Of a stretch of DNA of 33,941 nt, positions 1-9,912 are shown piece by piece (position 1 is the first letter of the stretch; the number at the start of each line of letters is the position of its first letter). The stretch covers positions 1 to 33,941 of the forward strand of contig JAISEM010000020.1 of the NCBI GenBank assembly GCA_031264105.1, read 5' to 3'. The position numbers and the translations under genes are program-made. Below the pieces are notes generated by a model. That model did no database searches, had not been told where the DNA came from, and worked only from the letters and a program-made list of their open reading frames with translations. This DNA is from Endomicrobium sp. GTDB lineage: Bacteria > Elusimicrobiota > Endomicrobiia > Endomicrobiales > Endomicrobiaceae.

Positions 1-150
1 TACTTTTCTTTTAATACCTTCTCTGTTTATTGTATTAACTAGCTCTTCAAACCCTTCTCCTGTTCAAAAAATTCCTGATCTTTTTTGCTCCATTTCACTA
101 GTTTATCTGTCGACATAAACGCTCCTATATTAAATCCCATCGTATAATAC
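1..150 (-). pseudogene. 3'-truncated (window edge), apparently frameshifted small protein; MSTDKLVKWSKKDQEFFEQ / GEGFEELVNTINREGIKRKV
   Basis: Minus-strand reading gives two consecutive coding-like segments in different frames; second segment vaguely DUF4342-like. Cut by window start. Confidence 0.3.
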
Positions 151-246
151 TAATAATATATATTTTTATAAATTATGAGAACTTTTTTTGTTATTTTGTC
201 AATTTTTCCACATTCACAAACATCTTTTTATTGGATTCGTTTTTTA

Positions 247-1623
247 TTACTTAAGCTCTAATAAAACAATAGCCTCCGCATGATATGTCTGCGGAAACAT
301 ATCAACAGGGACAATTGCTTTAAGACTATATATATCTCTTTCAATTATAATTTGCAAATCCCTAGCAAGAGTAGAAGGGTTACAGGAAACATAAACTATT
401 TTCTTTGCATTTGAGTTCAATAGGAAATCTACAACATCTTTACTAAGACCACCTCTGGGCGGATCTACAATTATAACATCAAATTTTGACCCATTCTCGC
501 TAACCCATTGTTCTGCGGTTATAGCATGAAACTCCGTATTGGAAACATTATTTCCTACAGCATTTTCTTTAGCATTGTCTATAGCCTGTTCAATTTGCTC
601 TATACCAACAACTTTTTTTACATTATTGGCCATAGAAATGCCTATTGTACCAATACCACAGTATAAATCAAGCAGAATATCTTCTTTTGATGGGTTTAAT
701 AATCTTAGAATTTCGTTATATAAAACTTCTGTTCCTTTCGAGTTTGTCTGAAAAAACGAAAATGGAGAAATGTTGAAAAAATAATCTTTGCCACCAACAG
801 TAAGCTTTTCTGTAATAAAAGGTTTTCCGTACATAAGGATAGTTTTATCAGACACCACGGCATCAGACTTTCTTCCATTTAGTGTCCAATAAATACTATC
901 TGCAAATTCTGAAAATTCTTTTACAAGAGGCACTAGAAATGACTGTTCTTGATCAGAATTATTTGTAACTATATTTATAAGTAACTGATTATTATTTGCA
1001 GCTTTACGCAAAACCAAATGTCTAAAAAACCCTTCATGAGTTTTATTATTATACACAGGAATATTATTTTTATTGGCGAAATCTTTTACAATTTCTGCTG
1101 CACGTAAAAAATCTTTATCTGCGATAAAACAAGGAGGGATTGATATATATTTATTAAAACTTCCTGTGCGGTGAAGCCCCAGATCTGCGTCAGAATCGCC
1201 ATCAACTAAATTATTTTTGGAAGAGTTAAAAAAGCTAAACTCCATTTTGTTTCTGTAAAACCACATATTAGGACTTGTTAAAATCTGAGAGATTTTAATA
1301 TCTGCAAATTTCAAAAGTTCAAAAACATATTGTTGTTTATATTTGACTTGATTATCGTATGAAGCGTTTTGAAAAGAACAACCTCCACATAACCCAAAAG
1401 AAGGGCATAAAGGAGATATTCTCTGAGAAGATTTGGAAGTAATTTCTTTTACTAATCCTTCCCTGAAAGATTTTTTATCTCTTATCACTAAAACATCTGC
1501 CTGCTCCTTTGGGAGAAGTCCTTCAGTAAATAATGCAATCCCATCATCACATCTACAAAGAGATCTTCCTGGGAAAACAATCTTTTCACATACCACATTT
1601 ATAATTTTATTTTTTAAAGACAT
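247..1623 (-). CDS. rlmD: 23S rRNA (uracil-C5)-methyltransferase, RlmD/RumA family
   Basis: TRAM-like N-terminus, CGGCSFQN Fe-S cysteines, FFQTN, DLYCGIGTIG, DPPRGG, YVSCNPSTLARDL motifs. Confidence 0.9.
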   Translation of the reverse strand: MSLKNKIINVVCEKIVFPGRSLCRCDDGIALFTEGLLPKEQADVLVIRDKKSFREGLVKEITSKSSQRISPLCPSFGLCGGCSFQNASYDNQVKYKQQYVFELLKFADIKISQILTSPNMWFYRNKMEFSFFNSSKNNLVDGDSDADLGLHRTGSFNKYISIPPCFIADKDFLRAAEIVKDFANKNNIPVYNNKTHEGFFRHLVLRKAANNNQLLINIVTNNSDQEQSFLVPLVKEFSEFADSIYWTLNGRKSDAVVSDKTILMYGKPFITEKLTVGGKDYFFNISPFSFFQTNSKGTEVLYNEILRLLNPSKEDILLDLYCGIGTIGISMANNVKKVVGIEQIEQAIDNAKENAVGNNVSNTEFHAITAEQWVSENGSKFDVIIVDPPRGGLSKDVVDFLLNSNAKKIVYVSCNPSTLARDLQIIIERDIYSLKAIVPVDMFPQTYHAEAIVLLELK

Positions 1624-1639
1624 GAATCTGTATCTTCTT

Positions 1640-2584
1640 TTAAAACTTGAATTCCTTTTTTACTGTGTCTAAATCGATCAATGTTTGCTCAAGCTCTGCG
1701 ATTTTAACTTTAAGTTTCTCATAAAGTTTAGCATTATTTATAGCTTGCGCAATTTGCGCTACAAATACTGAAACGTTTTTAATATCTGACGAAACAAACG
1801 ATGGCGTACCTTCCGATTTAGTAAGCAATATATATCCAAGAATTTTATCTCTTAAAAGTATCGGATATAATAAAATTGACTTTATTTCAGTTTTAGATAA
1901 AAGATTTTCTCCAAATTCTTTTGGCAGATTTTTTGTTTCAAAAGATCTAGGCGTTAGACATTTAGTATTATTATCACTGCATACTCCTAACATAAAATCT
2001 TCTAGTTCCCTTCTGCGAGAATCAAACATCGGAATTGAAGATGAAGCTAAATATACTACGTCTGTATTGTCAAACAAAAATATAGAAACATCTTTTGAAT
2101 TTGTAACGTCTTTTAGCAAAGATATCATTATTGGAAACAAATCTTCCAAATCTAATCTTGAAAAAACGGCATTGGAACTCTCGTACAAAGCCAACATGAT
2201 ATTGAGTTCGTTTTTCTCTAAAGCTTTCTGAACTAACGCGGTTAACTCATCAATGTTAAAAGGTTTTTGTATAAAATCATACGCTCCGCCACCTTTCATT
2301 GCCTGTAAAGCTTTTTCAACTGTAGCATGACCGGTAATTACAATAACTTCAGATTTGGGAGATTTTTCCTTTACTGCTTTTAAAACATCAGGCCATCCAA
2401 ACTTGGGCATTTTCATATCAATAATTACAATTTGCACTTTTTCTGTATTGAGCTTGTTTAACGCATCTTCTCCATTTATAGCCGATATAGTCTCGTAACC
2501 TAATTTTGAAAATTTCGACACCAAAAGATTTCTAATGATGTCTTCGTCGTCAACAATAAGAATCCTTCCTTTTTTATACAACAT
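1640..2584 (-). CDS. Response regulator: N-terminal receiver domain plus GAF-like C-terminal domain
   Basis: ILIVDDEDIIRNLL, VIIDMKMP, VITGHAT, IQKPFN receiver motifs; C-terminal GAF-like segment. Confidence 0.85.
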   Translation of the reverse strand: MLYKKGRILIVDDEDIIRNLLVSKFSKLGYETISAINGEDALNKLNTEKVQIVIIDMKMPKFGWPDVLKAVKEKSPKSEVIVITGHATVEKALQAMKGGGAYDFIQKPFNIDELTALVQKALEKNELNIMLALYESSNAVFSRLDLEDLFPIMISLLKDVTNSKDVSIFLFDNTDVVYLASSSIPMFDSRRRELEDFMLGVCSDNNTKCLTPRSFETKNLPKEFGENLLSKTEIKSILLYPILLRDKILGYILLTKSEGTPSFVSSDIKNVSVFVAQIAQAINNAKLYEKLKVKIAELEQTLIDLDTVKKEFKF

Positions 2585-2601
2585 TTTGCTCCCCTTAGTA
2601 T

Positions 2602-3099
2602 CTATCTGTAGTTGGTAAACTGAAGAGGCAAAGAAAAAAACGTTCCCTTCAGGTATGTTATGACCTGTTGTAAATCATCTTTCTTGGGCGAAACAACTTT
2701 AATTTTTGAACCATCTATCTGTGTTTGTACTTTTATCTTTGAATCTTTTATAAGTTTTACAAGCTCTTTTGCTTTATCTGAAGGAAGTCCTGAAATAATC
2801 TCTGCAACTTGCCTTATATATCCTTCAAAAGCTTTCTCTTGGGATTTATAATCAAGAGACTTTATTGACACACCTCTCTTTGCAAAACGCCCTTCTAAGA
2901 TATCTTTCAAAGCTTTCATTTTAAAATCGTCATCTGCGACAAGGGTTATTTTTTTATCATTTTTGTTAAATTCTATTGAAGATTTACTTCCTTTAAAGTC
3001 AAATCTGTTTGCAAGTTCTTTCTGAGCTTGGTTGACAGCATTTTCAACTTCCATCATATTTACTTCAGAAACTATGTCAAAAGAAAACTTATCCGCCAT
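2602..3099 (-). CDS. YajQ family nucleotide-binding protein
   Basis: SFDIVSEVNMMEVENAVNQAQKELANRFDFKGSKSSIE; C-terminal LPLQFTNYR. Confidence 0.92.
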   Translation of the reverse strand: MADKFSFDIVSEVNMMEVENAVNQAQKELANRFDFKGSKSSIEFNKNDKKITLVADDDFKMKALKDILEGRFAKRGVSIKSLDYKSQEKAFEGYIRQVAEIISGLPSDKAKELVKLIKDSKIKVQTQIDGSKIKVVSPKKDDLQQVITYLKGTFFSLPLQFTNYR

Positions 3100-3125
3100 A
3101 AATCCTCCGAAAATTTCTAATAGAC

Positions 3126-3251
3126 TTATTTCTTATTTTCATTCCCACTAACGCTACTTTTACCAGCTATTACAACAATGTACGCAAAGAAAAATATAAA
3201 TAACACCATAAACAAGTACGCCGGCCAATCTGATGCAAAATCAATATACAT
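3126..3251 (-). CDS. Small single-TM membrane protein, 41 aa (MYIDFASDWPAYLFMVLFIFFFAYIVVIAGKSSVSGNENKK)
   Basis: Read from the minus strand; below the ORF track's size cutoff. Purine-rich GGAGGA upstream of ATG; fills gap between yajQ and cysteine desulfurase; one hydrophobic helix with polar tail. Confidence 0.6.
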   Translation of the reverse strand: MYIDFASDWPAYLFMVLFIFFFAYIVVIAGKSSVSGNENKK

Positions 3252-3295
3252 ATTTTCCTCCGCTTTTTATAAAGTCTGTTCTATTTTACTTTCTG

Positions 3296-4483
3296 CTACT
3301 GCTTTTGGTTCCATACGGGAGACATTAACCTCAAGTCCGACACGACTTTTGGCAATACTTCAAGAACATAATCAACATCTTCCTCTCTATTATAATGTCC
3401 AAAAGAAAAACGTATAGCTCCTTGAGCCGCAACAGGATCCACACGCATTGATGAGAGAACATGAGAAGTCTCTGATGATCCTGAAGCGCATGCTGATCCT
3501 GTTGAAACCGCTATACCTTTCATATCAAGCATAAGAAGCAAAGCTTCTCCTTCTATATAGTTAAAGCTTACATTTAAAATATTTGAAACTGATCTTATGC
3601 CACTTGCATTGATACTAACTTCAGGTATAGTTTCTAAAATGCCTTTCTTTAATTTTTCTCTTAAATGCAAAGTATGCTTCTCATTTTCTTTTATAGCAGC
3701 ATTGGCAATTTCAAATGCTTTAGCGCAGCCTACTATAGACGCAATATTTTCCGTTCCCGGACGTAGACCGCTTTCATGATGTCCGCCAAACATTACAGGG
3801 TATATTTTTACACCCTTTTTAACATATAAAACGCCTATGCCTTTAGGGCCGTTAAATTTATGAGCAGACATTGCAAGCATATCTACGTCTAACTTTTTAA
3901 CGTCAAGTCGAAGTTTGCCAGCAGTTTGTACAGCATCTGTATGAAAATATATTTTATTTTTTACATTCTCATTAATTTTTTTGATCTCATCAGCAATTGC
4001 TTCTATAGGCTGAATTGACCCAACTTCGTTGTTCGCATGCATTATTGTTACAAGAATAGTATTGCCCCTTACAGCTTTCTTAAAATCTTCAATGGAAATA
4101 ACCCCGTCTTTATCAACGTCAAGATAAGTAACCTCATAGCCAACTTCTTCAAGATGTCTACACGGATATAAAACAGCATGATGTTCTATTCTTGTAGTAA
4201 TTATATGACCTTTGCCGCCATAAGCGTTTAACAAACCAAATATAGCAATATTGTCAGATTCTGTTCCACATCCTGTAAAAAATATCTCTTCAGGGCATGC
4301 ATTTATTAGCTCAGCTATTTCTACTCTGGACTTATCTATGACTGTTTTTGCTTGCCTTCCAAAATAATGAAAACTTGAAGGATTTCCGTAAATTTCTCCA
4401 AAGTATGGTTGCATAGTTTCTATAACTTCAGGCGCCACTTTTGTAGTAGCGCTGTTGTCCAAATAAACTCTTTTTTGTTCCAT
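3296..4483 (-). CDS. Cysteine desulfurase (NifS/IscS family)
   Basis: YLDNSATTKVAPEV, HTDAVQTAGK, SAHKFNGPKGIGVLYVKKG, STGSACASGS. Confidence 0.93.
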   Translation of the reverse strand: MEQKRVYLDNSATTKVAPEVIETMQPYFGEIYGNPSSFHYFGRQAKTVIDKSRVEIAELINACPEEIFFTGCGTESDNIAIFGLLNAYGGKGHIITTRIEHHAVLYPCRHLEEVGYEVTYLDVDKDGVISIEDFKKAVRGNTILVTIMHANNEVGSIQPIEAIADEIKKINENVKNKIYFHTDAVQTAGKLRLDVKKLDVDMLAMSAHKFNGPKGIGVLYVKKGVKIYPVMFGGHHESGLRPGTENIASIVGCAKAFEIANAAIKENEKHTLHLREKLKKGILETIPEVSINASGIRSVSNILNVSFNYIEGEALLLMLDMKGIAVSTGSACASGSSETSHVLSSMRVDPVAAQGAIRFSFGHYNREEDVDYVLEVLPKVVSDLRLMSPVWNQKQ

Positions 4484-4484
4484 G

Positions 4485-5441
4485 TCACTTTCCTATTTTT
4501 CTATTCCTTACAATTCGCTTGTTTTTTACATGCTCGTCAAAAGTCTTAGCAAATAAATGACTTCCATCTCCGTTTGAGACAAAATATAAAGCTCCGAAAT
4601 CTGCCGGATATAAAGCTGCTTTTATTGATTCTATTCCCGGGTTACTTATAGGTCCCGGAGGCAACCCAAAATGTAAGTAGGTATTATACGGAGATTTAAA
4701 TTTAGTATCTTCTAGAGAAAGTTTCTCTTTTACAACTCCCATAGCATACAAAACAGTAGCGCAAGATTGCAACATTATCTTCTTCTTAAGTCTGTTATAG
4801 AAAACTGCAGATATAATGCTTCGTTCCTCTGGCTTAACAGTTTCTTTTTCAATAATAGACGCCATTATTATTATATCTTTAAAAGGAATCCCTATATCTT
4901 TTGCTCTTTTGTACATATCTTGAGTAATTTTTTTATCAAATTCATTATGCATTATATCTATTAATTCTTCTTCACTAATTCCCGGACTTATAAAATAAGT
5001 CTCAGGCACAAGATAACCTTCCAAGTTTTTTTCTGTTACAATTTTAATAAATTTTTCTTTATCAATTTTTACTTTATCTGAAATAATGTTAGCAATTTGT
5101 TTTATATTATTTCCTTCAGGGATTGTAATTCTAATGAAGTTTGAGGAGTTGCTCTTTAATTTTTTTAAGATTTTAAGTATACCGTCATTGCCTGACAATT
5201 CGTATATACCAGCCTTTAATCTCCCTTGTGAATTTGTAAGTTTTACAAAAAACAAAAATATTTTCTTTGAAAGTATTAAACTTTGATTTTCTAAACGAGA
5301 TGCGACTGTTGAAAAATTTTCTCCCTTTTTAACCATAAACATTGTTTTATTGCCTGAAGCAGACATAAACCCCAAACATAAAAATAAAGCTAGGGACAAA
5401 ACAACAACTGCCAATATAAAAACCATTATTTTTTTAGTCAC
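4485..5441 (-). CDS. mltG: Endolytic murein transglycosylase MltG (YceG)
   Basis: N-terminal TM, IPEGNNIKQIANIIS, ASIIEKE, YNRL, SPYNTYLHFGLPPGPISNPG. Confidence 0.92.
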   Translation of the reverse strand: MTKKIMVFILAVVVLSLALFLCLGFMSASGNKTMFMVKKGENFSTVASRLENQSLILSKKIFLFFVKLTNSQGRLKAGIYELSGNDGILKILKKLKSNSSNFIRITIPEGNNIKQIANIISDKVKIDKEKFIKIVTEKNLEGYLVPETYFISPGISEEELIDIMHNEFDKKITQDMYKRAKDIGIPFKDIIIMASIIEKETVKPEERSIISAVFYNRLKKKIMLQSCATVLYAMGVVKEKLSLEDTKFKSPYNTYLHFGLPPGPISNPGIESIKAALYPADFGALYFVSNGDGSHLFAKTFDEHVKNKRIVRNRKIGK

Positions 5442-5453
5442 AGTTTTTTTAAA

Positions 5454-5633
5454 TTACTCGTTAATAATATCCTTTTGACTATTATCAAAATACTTTTTTG
5501 ATCTCTTAATATTTTTTAATTTAAAAGCTTTTGATAGAAAAATTTCAACACTTTCATGTTTGGCTCCGCTTGAAGAAGTTCTTCTGCGCAGACCAAAGAA
5601 AAGCACTCGCGTAAGCAGTTTAACGATGTACAT
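5454..5633 (-). CDS. Small basic protein, 59 aa, overlapping ruvX 3' end (MYIVKLLTRVLFFGLRRRTSSSGAKHESVEIFLSKAFKLKNIKRSKKYFDNSQKDIINE)
   Basis: Open frame read on the minus strand, below ORF-track cutoff; starts inside ruvX and ends 13 nt before mltG start; no clear Shine-Dalgarno. Confidence 0.4.
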   Translation of the reverse strand: MYIVKLLTRVLFFGLRRRTSSSGAKHESVEIFLSKAFKLKNIKRSKKYFDNSQKDIINE

Positions 5634-6039
5634 CTAAATATGTTTGTAAAATAAGGGCTGCGGCTATCTTATCTTTTAAGCCTTTGCGTCTTTCTCTAGA
5701 GATATCACCTTCTTCTATAAGTATTCTTTCGGCTTGGGCCGTGGTAAGCCTTTCATCAACGGTAGTTACTTCAATATCTGATGAAAGAGTTTTAATTTCG
5801 CCAATTACTTTGTTGACGGTTTCAGCCATTTCTCCTTGCGTACCGTTCATATTAAAAGGAAGACCAAACACAATTACAGAGACATTATTAGATTTAGCTA
5901 TTTCTAAAATATTTGCTGCATTTTTCTTAAGAGAAATACTCGCTATAGTTTCAAATGGACTTGCCGTAATTCTCAATAAATCTGTCATGGCAAGACCTAT
6001 TCTCTTAAGACCGTAATCAACGCCCATAACTCTACTCAT
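5620..6039 (-). CDS. ruvX: Putative pre-16S rRNA nuclease RuvX/YqgF
   Basis: MGVDYGLKRIGLAMTD, VFGLPFNMNGTQGEMA, TVDERLTTAQAE. Confidence 0.92.
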   Translation of the reverse strand: MSRVMGVDYGLKRIGLAMTDLLRITASPFETIASISLKKNAANILEIAKSNNVSVIVFGLPFNMNGTQGEMAETVNKVIGEIKTLSSDIEVTTVDERLTTAQAERILIEEGDISRERRKGLKDKIAAALILQTYLDVHR

Positions 6040-8033
6040 GCTAATTCCTTTATTTTTTTTAATTCTTCTTTTATAGCATTTTCAACACTATCGGGCGTGC
6101 AATGCTCAAATGTTTTCCCGTTTATTTTTACTGCAGGCCCATTTGAACATTTTTCTAAACAAATCAAAGCTTCTACATTTACATTATCTTTAAATTTATT
6201 ATCACCAATTATGTGTTTTAGAATTTCTTTTGATCCTTTTCTTAAACAGTTGTTGCCAACACAAACATCCACATTAATAGATTTTTCCAAATGAGATTTA
6301 AATATTTCTAAAGTTTCTTTAAATCTTTTTCTGTATTTAAAGCTAGTATGTAAATATTCATGCGCTTTTTTGCTTCCAGGCTTTTCAAGATAGTCTTTGT
6401 AAATCTTTTGAACATAAGGATTATCTTGAGGTTTATGCAATTCCATAATTTTATCATTTTCATACAAAACTTTGCTTCTTTTCTTTCTTACGGCTAAATC
6501 TGAATAAACAGGCTGCCCCGCACCACCAATACAACCTCCAGGACATGCCATAACTTCAACAAAATCATATCTTTTTTTATCAGCTCTAATATCTCTTAAA
6601 ACTTTTCTTGCATTTTTTAATCCATGTACAACGGCTAATTTAAGTTCTCTAGCGCCAACTTTTAGTTTTGCTTCTCTTACGCTGTTTTCACCTCTTACAA
6701 AATTGAACTCTTCAGATTCGTCACCGTTAGCGTTCATGACATTTCTTAAAACAGCTTCCGTAACTCCACCAGAATTACCAAATATTATTCCTCCTCCTGT
6801 TTTAAAACCTAAAGGCATATCAAATGCCGACGCTTCAAGGTCTCCAAAACGCAAACCCGCCTCTTCAATCATCAAAGCAAGTTCTTGAGTGGTTATAACA
6901 TAATCAATGTCTATAACACCGTCTTTGGCTAGTTCAGATCTTCTTGCTTCATATTTTTTTGCAGTACACGGCATTACGGAAACAACAACCAACTCTTCTT
7001 TTGAGATACCTAAAACTTCAGGCATTATTCTCCTTGCAATAGATCCGTACATACCTTGAGGCGATCTGCAAGTTGAAATGTTTTTAATAAAGTCCGGATA
7101 ATATTGTTCAACAAATCTCACCCATGCCGGACAACAAGAAGTAAACATAGGCACATTATCGCTTTTTTCTAGGCGTTCTAAAAATTCATTTGCTTCTTCT
7201 ATAATAGTCATATCTGCAGTAAAAGAAATATCAAATACTTTAGCAAACCCCATACTTCTTAAAGCTGTAACAATTTTTCCTGCTATTTCTGTTCCATTTT
7301 CTTCACTAACACCGAAAACTTCGCCAATAGCAGCCCTTACAGCAGGAGCTATAGCCACTATAACCTTTTTCTTTTCATCACTTAAAGCCTTCCAAACTTC
7401 TCTAAATTCAGTCTTAGGCAGTATTGCTCCCGTAGGACAAACTCTTGAACACTGTCCACAATAAACACACTCTGAAGATTCCAAATCTCTTTCAAAAGCC
7501 GGACATATTTTAGCTCGCGAACCTCTACCAGCAAAACCTAAAGCACCTATACTTTGTATTTCATCACAAAATCTAACGCAGTCACCACACAAAACACATT
7601 TTCCGTTGTCTCTTACTAAAGCATATGTCGAAATATCTTTTGACTCTTTGCGGGGAATATTTTTAAATCTAACTTCTTCTATGCCAAGTCTTCTTGCTAA
7701 AGATTGCAATTTACAACTTTCGCTTTTAGCACACATTGTACACTCTCTGTCATGGTCTGCAAGCAAAAGTTCTATAGTAATTTTTCTTATTTCTATTAAC
7801 CGTTGCGTATTTGTCTTAATTTCCATATCAGGTTCTGGTGGTGTAGAACATGCAGACATTATTCCTCTACCTGCAATTTCTATCATACATAGTCTGCACG
7901 ATCCGTGAATACTAAGTTCAGAATGATAACAGAATGTTGGCAGCTCTATACGTTCTTTTTTGATAATTTCCAACAAATTTCTTTCGCTTGTAAATTCTAA
8001 TTTCTTGCCGTTTATGGTCAGGTATTTTCCCAT
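6036..8033 (-). CDS. hydA: [FeFe]-hydrogenase catalytic subunit, HydA-like, multi-cluster
   Basis: H-cluster motifs TSCCPAW, MPCTAKKYE, MACPGGCIGGAGQP; N-terminal 2Fe-2S (CYHSELSIHGSCRLC), His/Cys cluster segment, two 4Fe-4S motifs; C-terminal thioredoxin-like 2Fe-2S segment. Confidence 0.93.
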   Translation of the reverse strand: MGKYLTINGKKLEFTSERNLLEIIKKERIELPTFCYHSELSIHGSCRLCMIEIAGRGIMSACSTPPEPDMEIKTNTQRLIEIRKITIELLLADHDRECTMCAKSESCKLQSLARRLGIEEVRFKNIPRKESKDISTYALVRDNGKCVLCGDCVRFCDEIQSIGALGFAGRGSRAKICPAFERDLESSECVYCGQCSRVCPTGAILPKTEFREVWKALSDEKKKVIVAIAPAVRAAIGEVFGVSEENGTEIAGKIVTALRSMGFAKVFDISFTADMTIIEEANEFLERLEKSDNVPMFTSCCPAWVRFVEQYYPDFIKNISTCRSPQGMYGSIARRIMPEVLGISKEELVVVSVMPCTAKKYEARRSELAKDGVIDIDYVITTQELALMIEEAGLRFGDLEASAFDMPLGFKTGGGIIFGNSGGVTEAVLRNVMNANGDESEEFNFVRGENSVREAKLKVGARELKLAVVHGLKNARKVLRDIRADKKRYDFVEVMACPGGCIGGAGQPVYSDLAVRKKRSKVLYENDKIMELHKPQDNPYVQKIYKDYLEKPGSKKAHEYLHTSFKYRKRFKETLEIFKSHLEKSINVDVCVGNNCLRKGSKEILKHIIGDNKFKDNVNVEALICLEKCSNGPAVKINGKTFEHCTPDSVENAIKEELKKIKELA

Positions 8034-8037
8034 TTAT

Positions 8038-9912
8038 TTAACCCCTTTCCACAGAACTAAATTTGCATGAAGTCATACAAACTCCACATTTAACACATTT
8101 TGAAGCATCAATCGTATGTTTCTTTCCCTTCTGTCCGGTAATCGCTTTAACAGGACACTTTGAAGCACATACTCCACAGCCGACACATTTATCTGCTATA
8201 GTATAACTTAGCAAATTTACACATTCCTCCGCTGGACATCTTTTTTCTTTCACGTGAGCATTATATTCATCTCTAAAATATTTTAACGTAGATAACACTG
8301 GATTTGGAGCAGTTTTACCTAACCCGCACAGGGACCCTGCCATAACTGCTTTTGCAAGCCGTTCAAGGAGAACAAGAGTTTCCTCATTTGCTTTGCCATT
8401 TGTAATATCTGTAAGCATTAAAAGCATTTGCTTAGTGCCTTCCCTACATAAAACGCATTTCCCACAAGATTCGTTCTGGGTAAACTGCATAAAGAACTTT
8501 GAGACATTTACCATACAATTATGCTTACTCATAACTACAAGTCCGCCGGAACCAACCATCGCACCAACCTTTTTTAACGACTCAAACTCTAAAGGAAGAT
8601 CAAAATGTTCTTTTGTAAGACAACCACCTGAAGGTCCGCCTATTTGGACGGCCTTAAAATTATCTTCTTTAATTTTGTCTTCGTCATCTGTAACACCACC
8701 TGCTATGTCAAATATTACATGTCTTAAAGTCGTACCCATAGGGACTTCTATCAATCCTGTATTAACAACATTTCCTGTCAAAGCAAAAGTTTTTGTGCCT
8801 GTAGAATTTTCAGTTCCTATCTTCCTAAACTCTAAAGCTCCATAATTTATTATTAATGGAACAGTCGCAAGCGTCTCAACATTATTTATAGTTGTAGGCT
8901 TTCCCCATAAACCACTTTGGGCAGGAAAAGGAGGTTTTGGCAATGGCATCCCGCGTTTCCCTTCAAGAGAGGCTATTAAAGCTGTTTCTTCTCCACATAC
9001 AAAAGCACCGGCTCCTTCCATAACATGAAGTCTAAAATTGCGATTTGAACCAAAAACATTATCCCCCAAAATGCCTATGTCTGTAGCATCTTTTACAGCT
9101 TTGTTCATTCTCTCAACGGCAAGACCGTATTCTGTTCTTACATAAATATATCCTTCGTCAGCTCCTGTAGCTTTTGCCGCTATTATCAACCCTTCAATAA
9201 CACTATGCGGGTTTCCTTCCATAACGCTTCTGTCCATAAAAGCGCCCGGATCGCCCTCATCACCGTTGCAAATCATATATTTTTTTGTTCCTTCTTGTTT
9301 CCTTGTTATGTCCCATTTTCTTCCCGTCAAAAATCCAGCTCCACCTCGTCCTCTTAAGCCAGATTCCAAAACAACATCGCAAATTTCTTTATCTGTCATT
9401 TGCATACAAGCTTTTTTTGCAGCTAAATATCCGCCATTAGCTATATATTCTCTAATATTTTCAGGATCTATAATACCGCACTGTTTAAGCACCATTCTGT
9501 ACTGTTTTTGATAGAAAGGAATTTCTTCTTGACCCTTGCAGATAGTATCGCCACTACGGTAACAAAGTCTCTCTATAAGCTCATCATTTTTAACAGTCTT
9601 TTCTAGAATTTCTTTTGCATCTTCCGGTTTGACTTTTGTATAAAGTATTCCTGCCGGTAAAATATTTATTAGCGGCCCATTTTGACAAAATCCCTGACAC
9701 CCACTTTTTGAAAAGAATGAGCCACTATTTTCTTTTTTAAGTTCAATATGAGCATCAATACCGAGTTCTTTAGCTGCATCAACCAAAGTATTAAAAACTT
9801 TAAGAGATCCGTTTGCTACACATCCTGTGCCAGCGCATACGATAGCTCTTTTTTTTATATTTTCTCTGGAAGATAAAAAATCTTCGATTATTTTTTCCAA
9901 ATCAATCGTCAT
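8038..9912 (-). CDS. hydB: NuoF-like hydrogenase flavoprotein subunit, HydB-like
   Basis: NuoF-like GRGGAGFLTGRKW, CNGDEGDPGAFMDR, SCGKCVLCREGT; C-terminal 2x[4Fe-4S] ferredoxin domain. Confidence 0.93.
   Translation of the reverse strand: MTIDLEKIIEDFLSSRENIKKRAIVCAGTGCVANGSLKVFNTLVDAAKELGIDAHIELKKENSGSFFSKSGCQGFCQNGPLINILPAGILYTKVKPEDAKEILEKTVKNDELIERLCYRSGDTICKGQEEIPFYQKQYRMVLKQCGIIDPENIREYIANGGYLAAKKACMQMTDKEICDVVLESGLRGRGGAGFLTGRKWDITRKQEGTKKYMICNGDEGDPGAFMDRSVMEGNPHSVIEGLIIAAKATGADEGYIYVRTEYGLAVERMNKAVKDATDIGILGDNVFGSNRNFRLHVMEGAGAFVCGEETALIASLEGKRGMPLPKPPFPAQSGLWGKPTTINNVETLATVPLIINYGALEFRKIGTENSTGTKTFALTGNVVNTGLIEVPMGTTLRHVIFDIAGGVTDDEDKIKEDNFKAVQIGGPSGGCLTKEHFDLPLEFESLKKVGAMVGSGGLVVMSKHNCMVNVSKFFMQFTQNESCGKCVLCREGTKQMLLMLTDITNGKANEETLVLLERLAKAVMAGSLCGLGKTAPNPVLSTLKYFRDEYNAHVKEKRCPAEECVNLLSYTIADKCVGCGVCASKCPVKAITGQKGKKHTIDASKCVKCGVCMTSCKFSSVERG

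Noticed and set aside
5684-6016. 110 aa plus-strand ORF opposite ruvX
   Set aside because: Antisense shadow with no independent support.
8393-8845. 150 aa plus-strand ORF opposite hydB
   Set aside because: Antisense shadow of a strongly conserved NuoF-like gene; no recognisable motifs.
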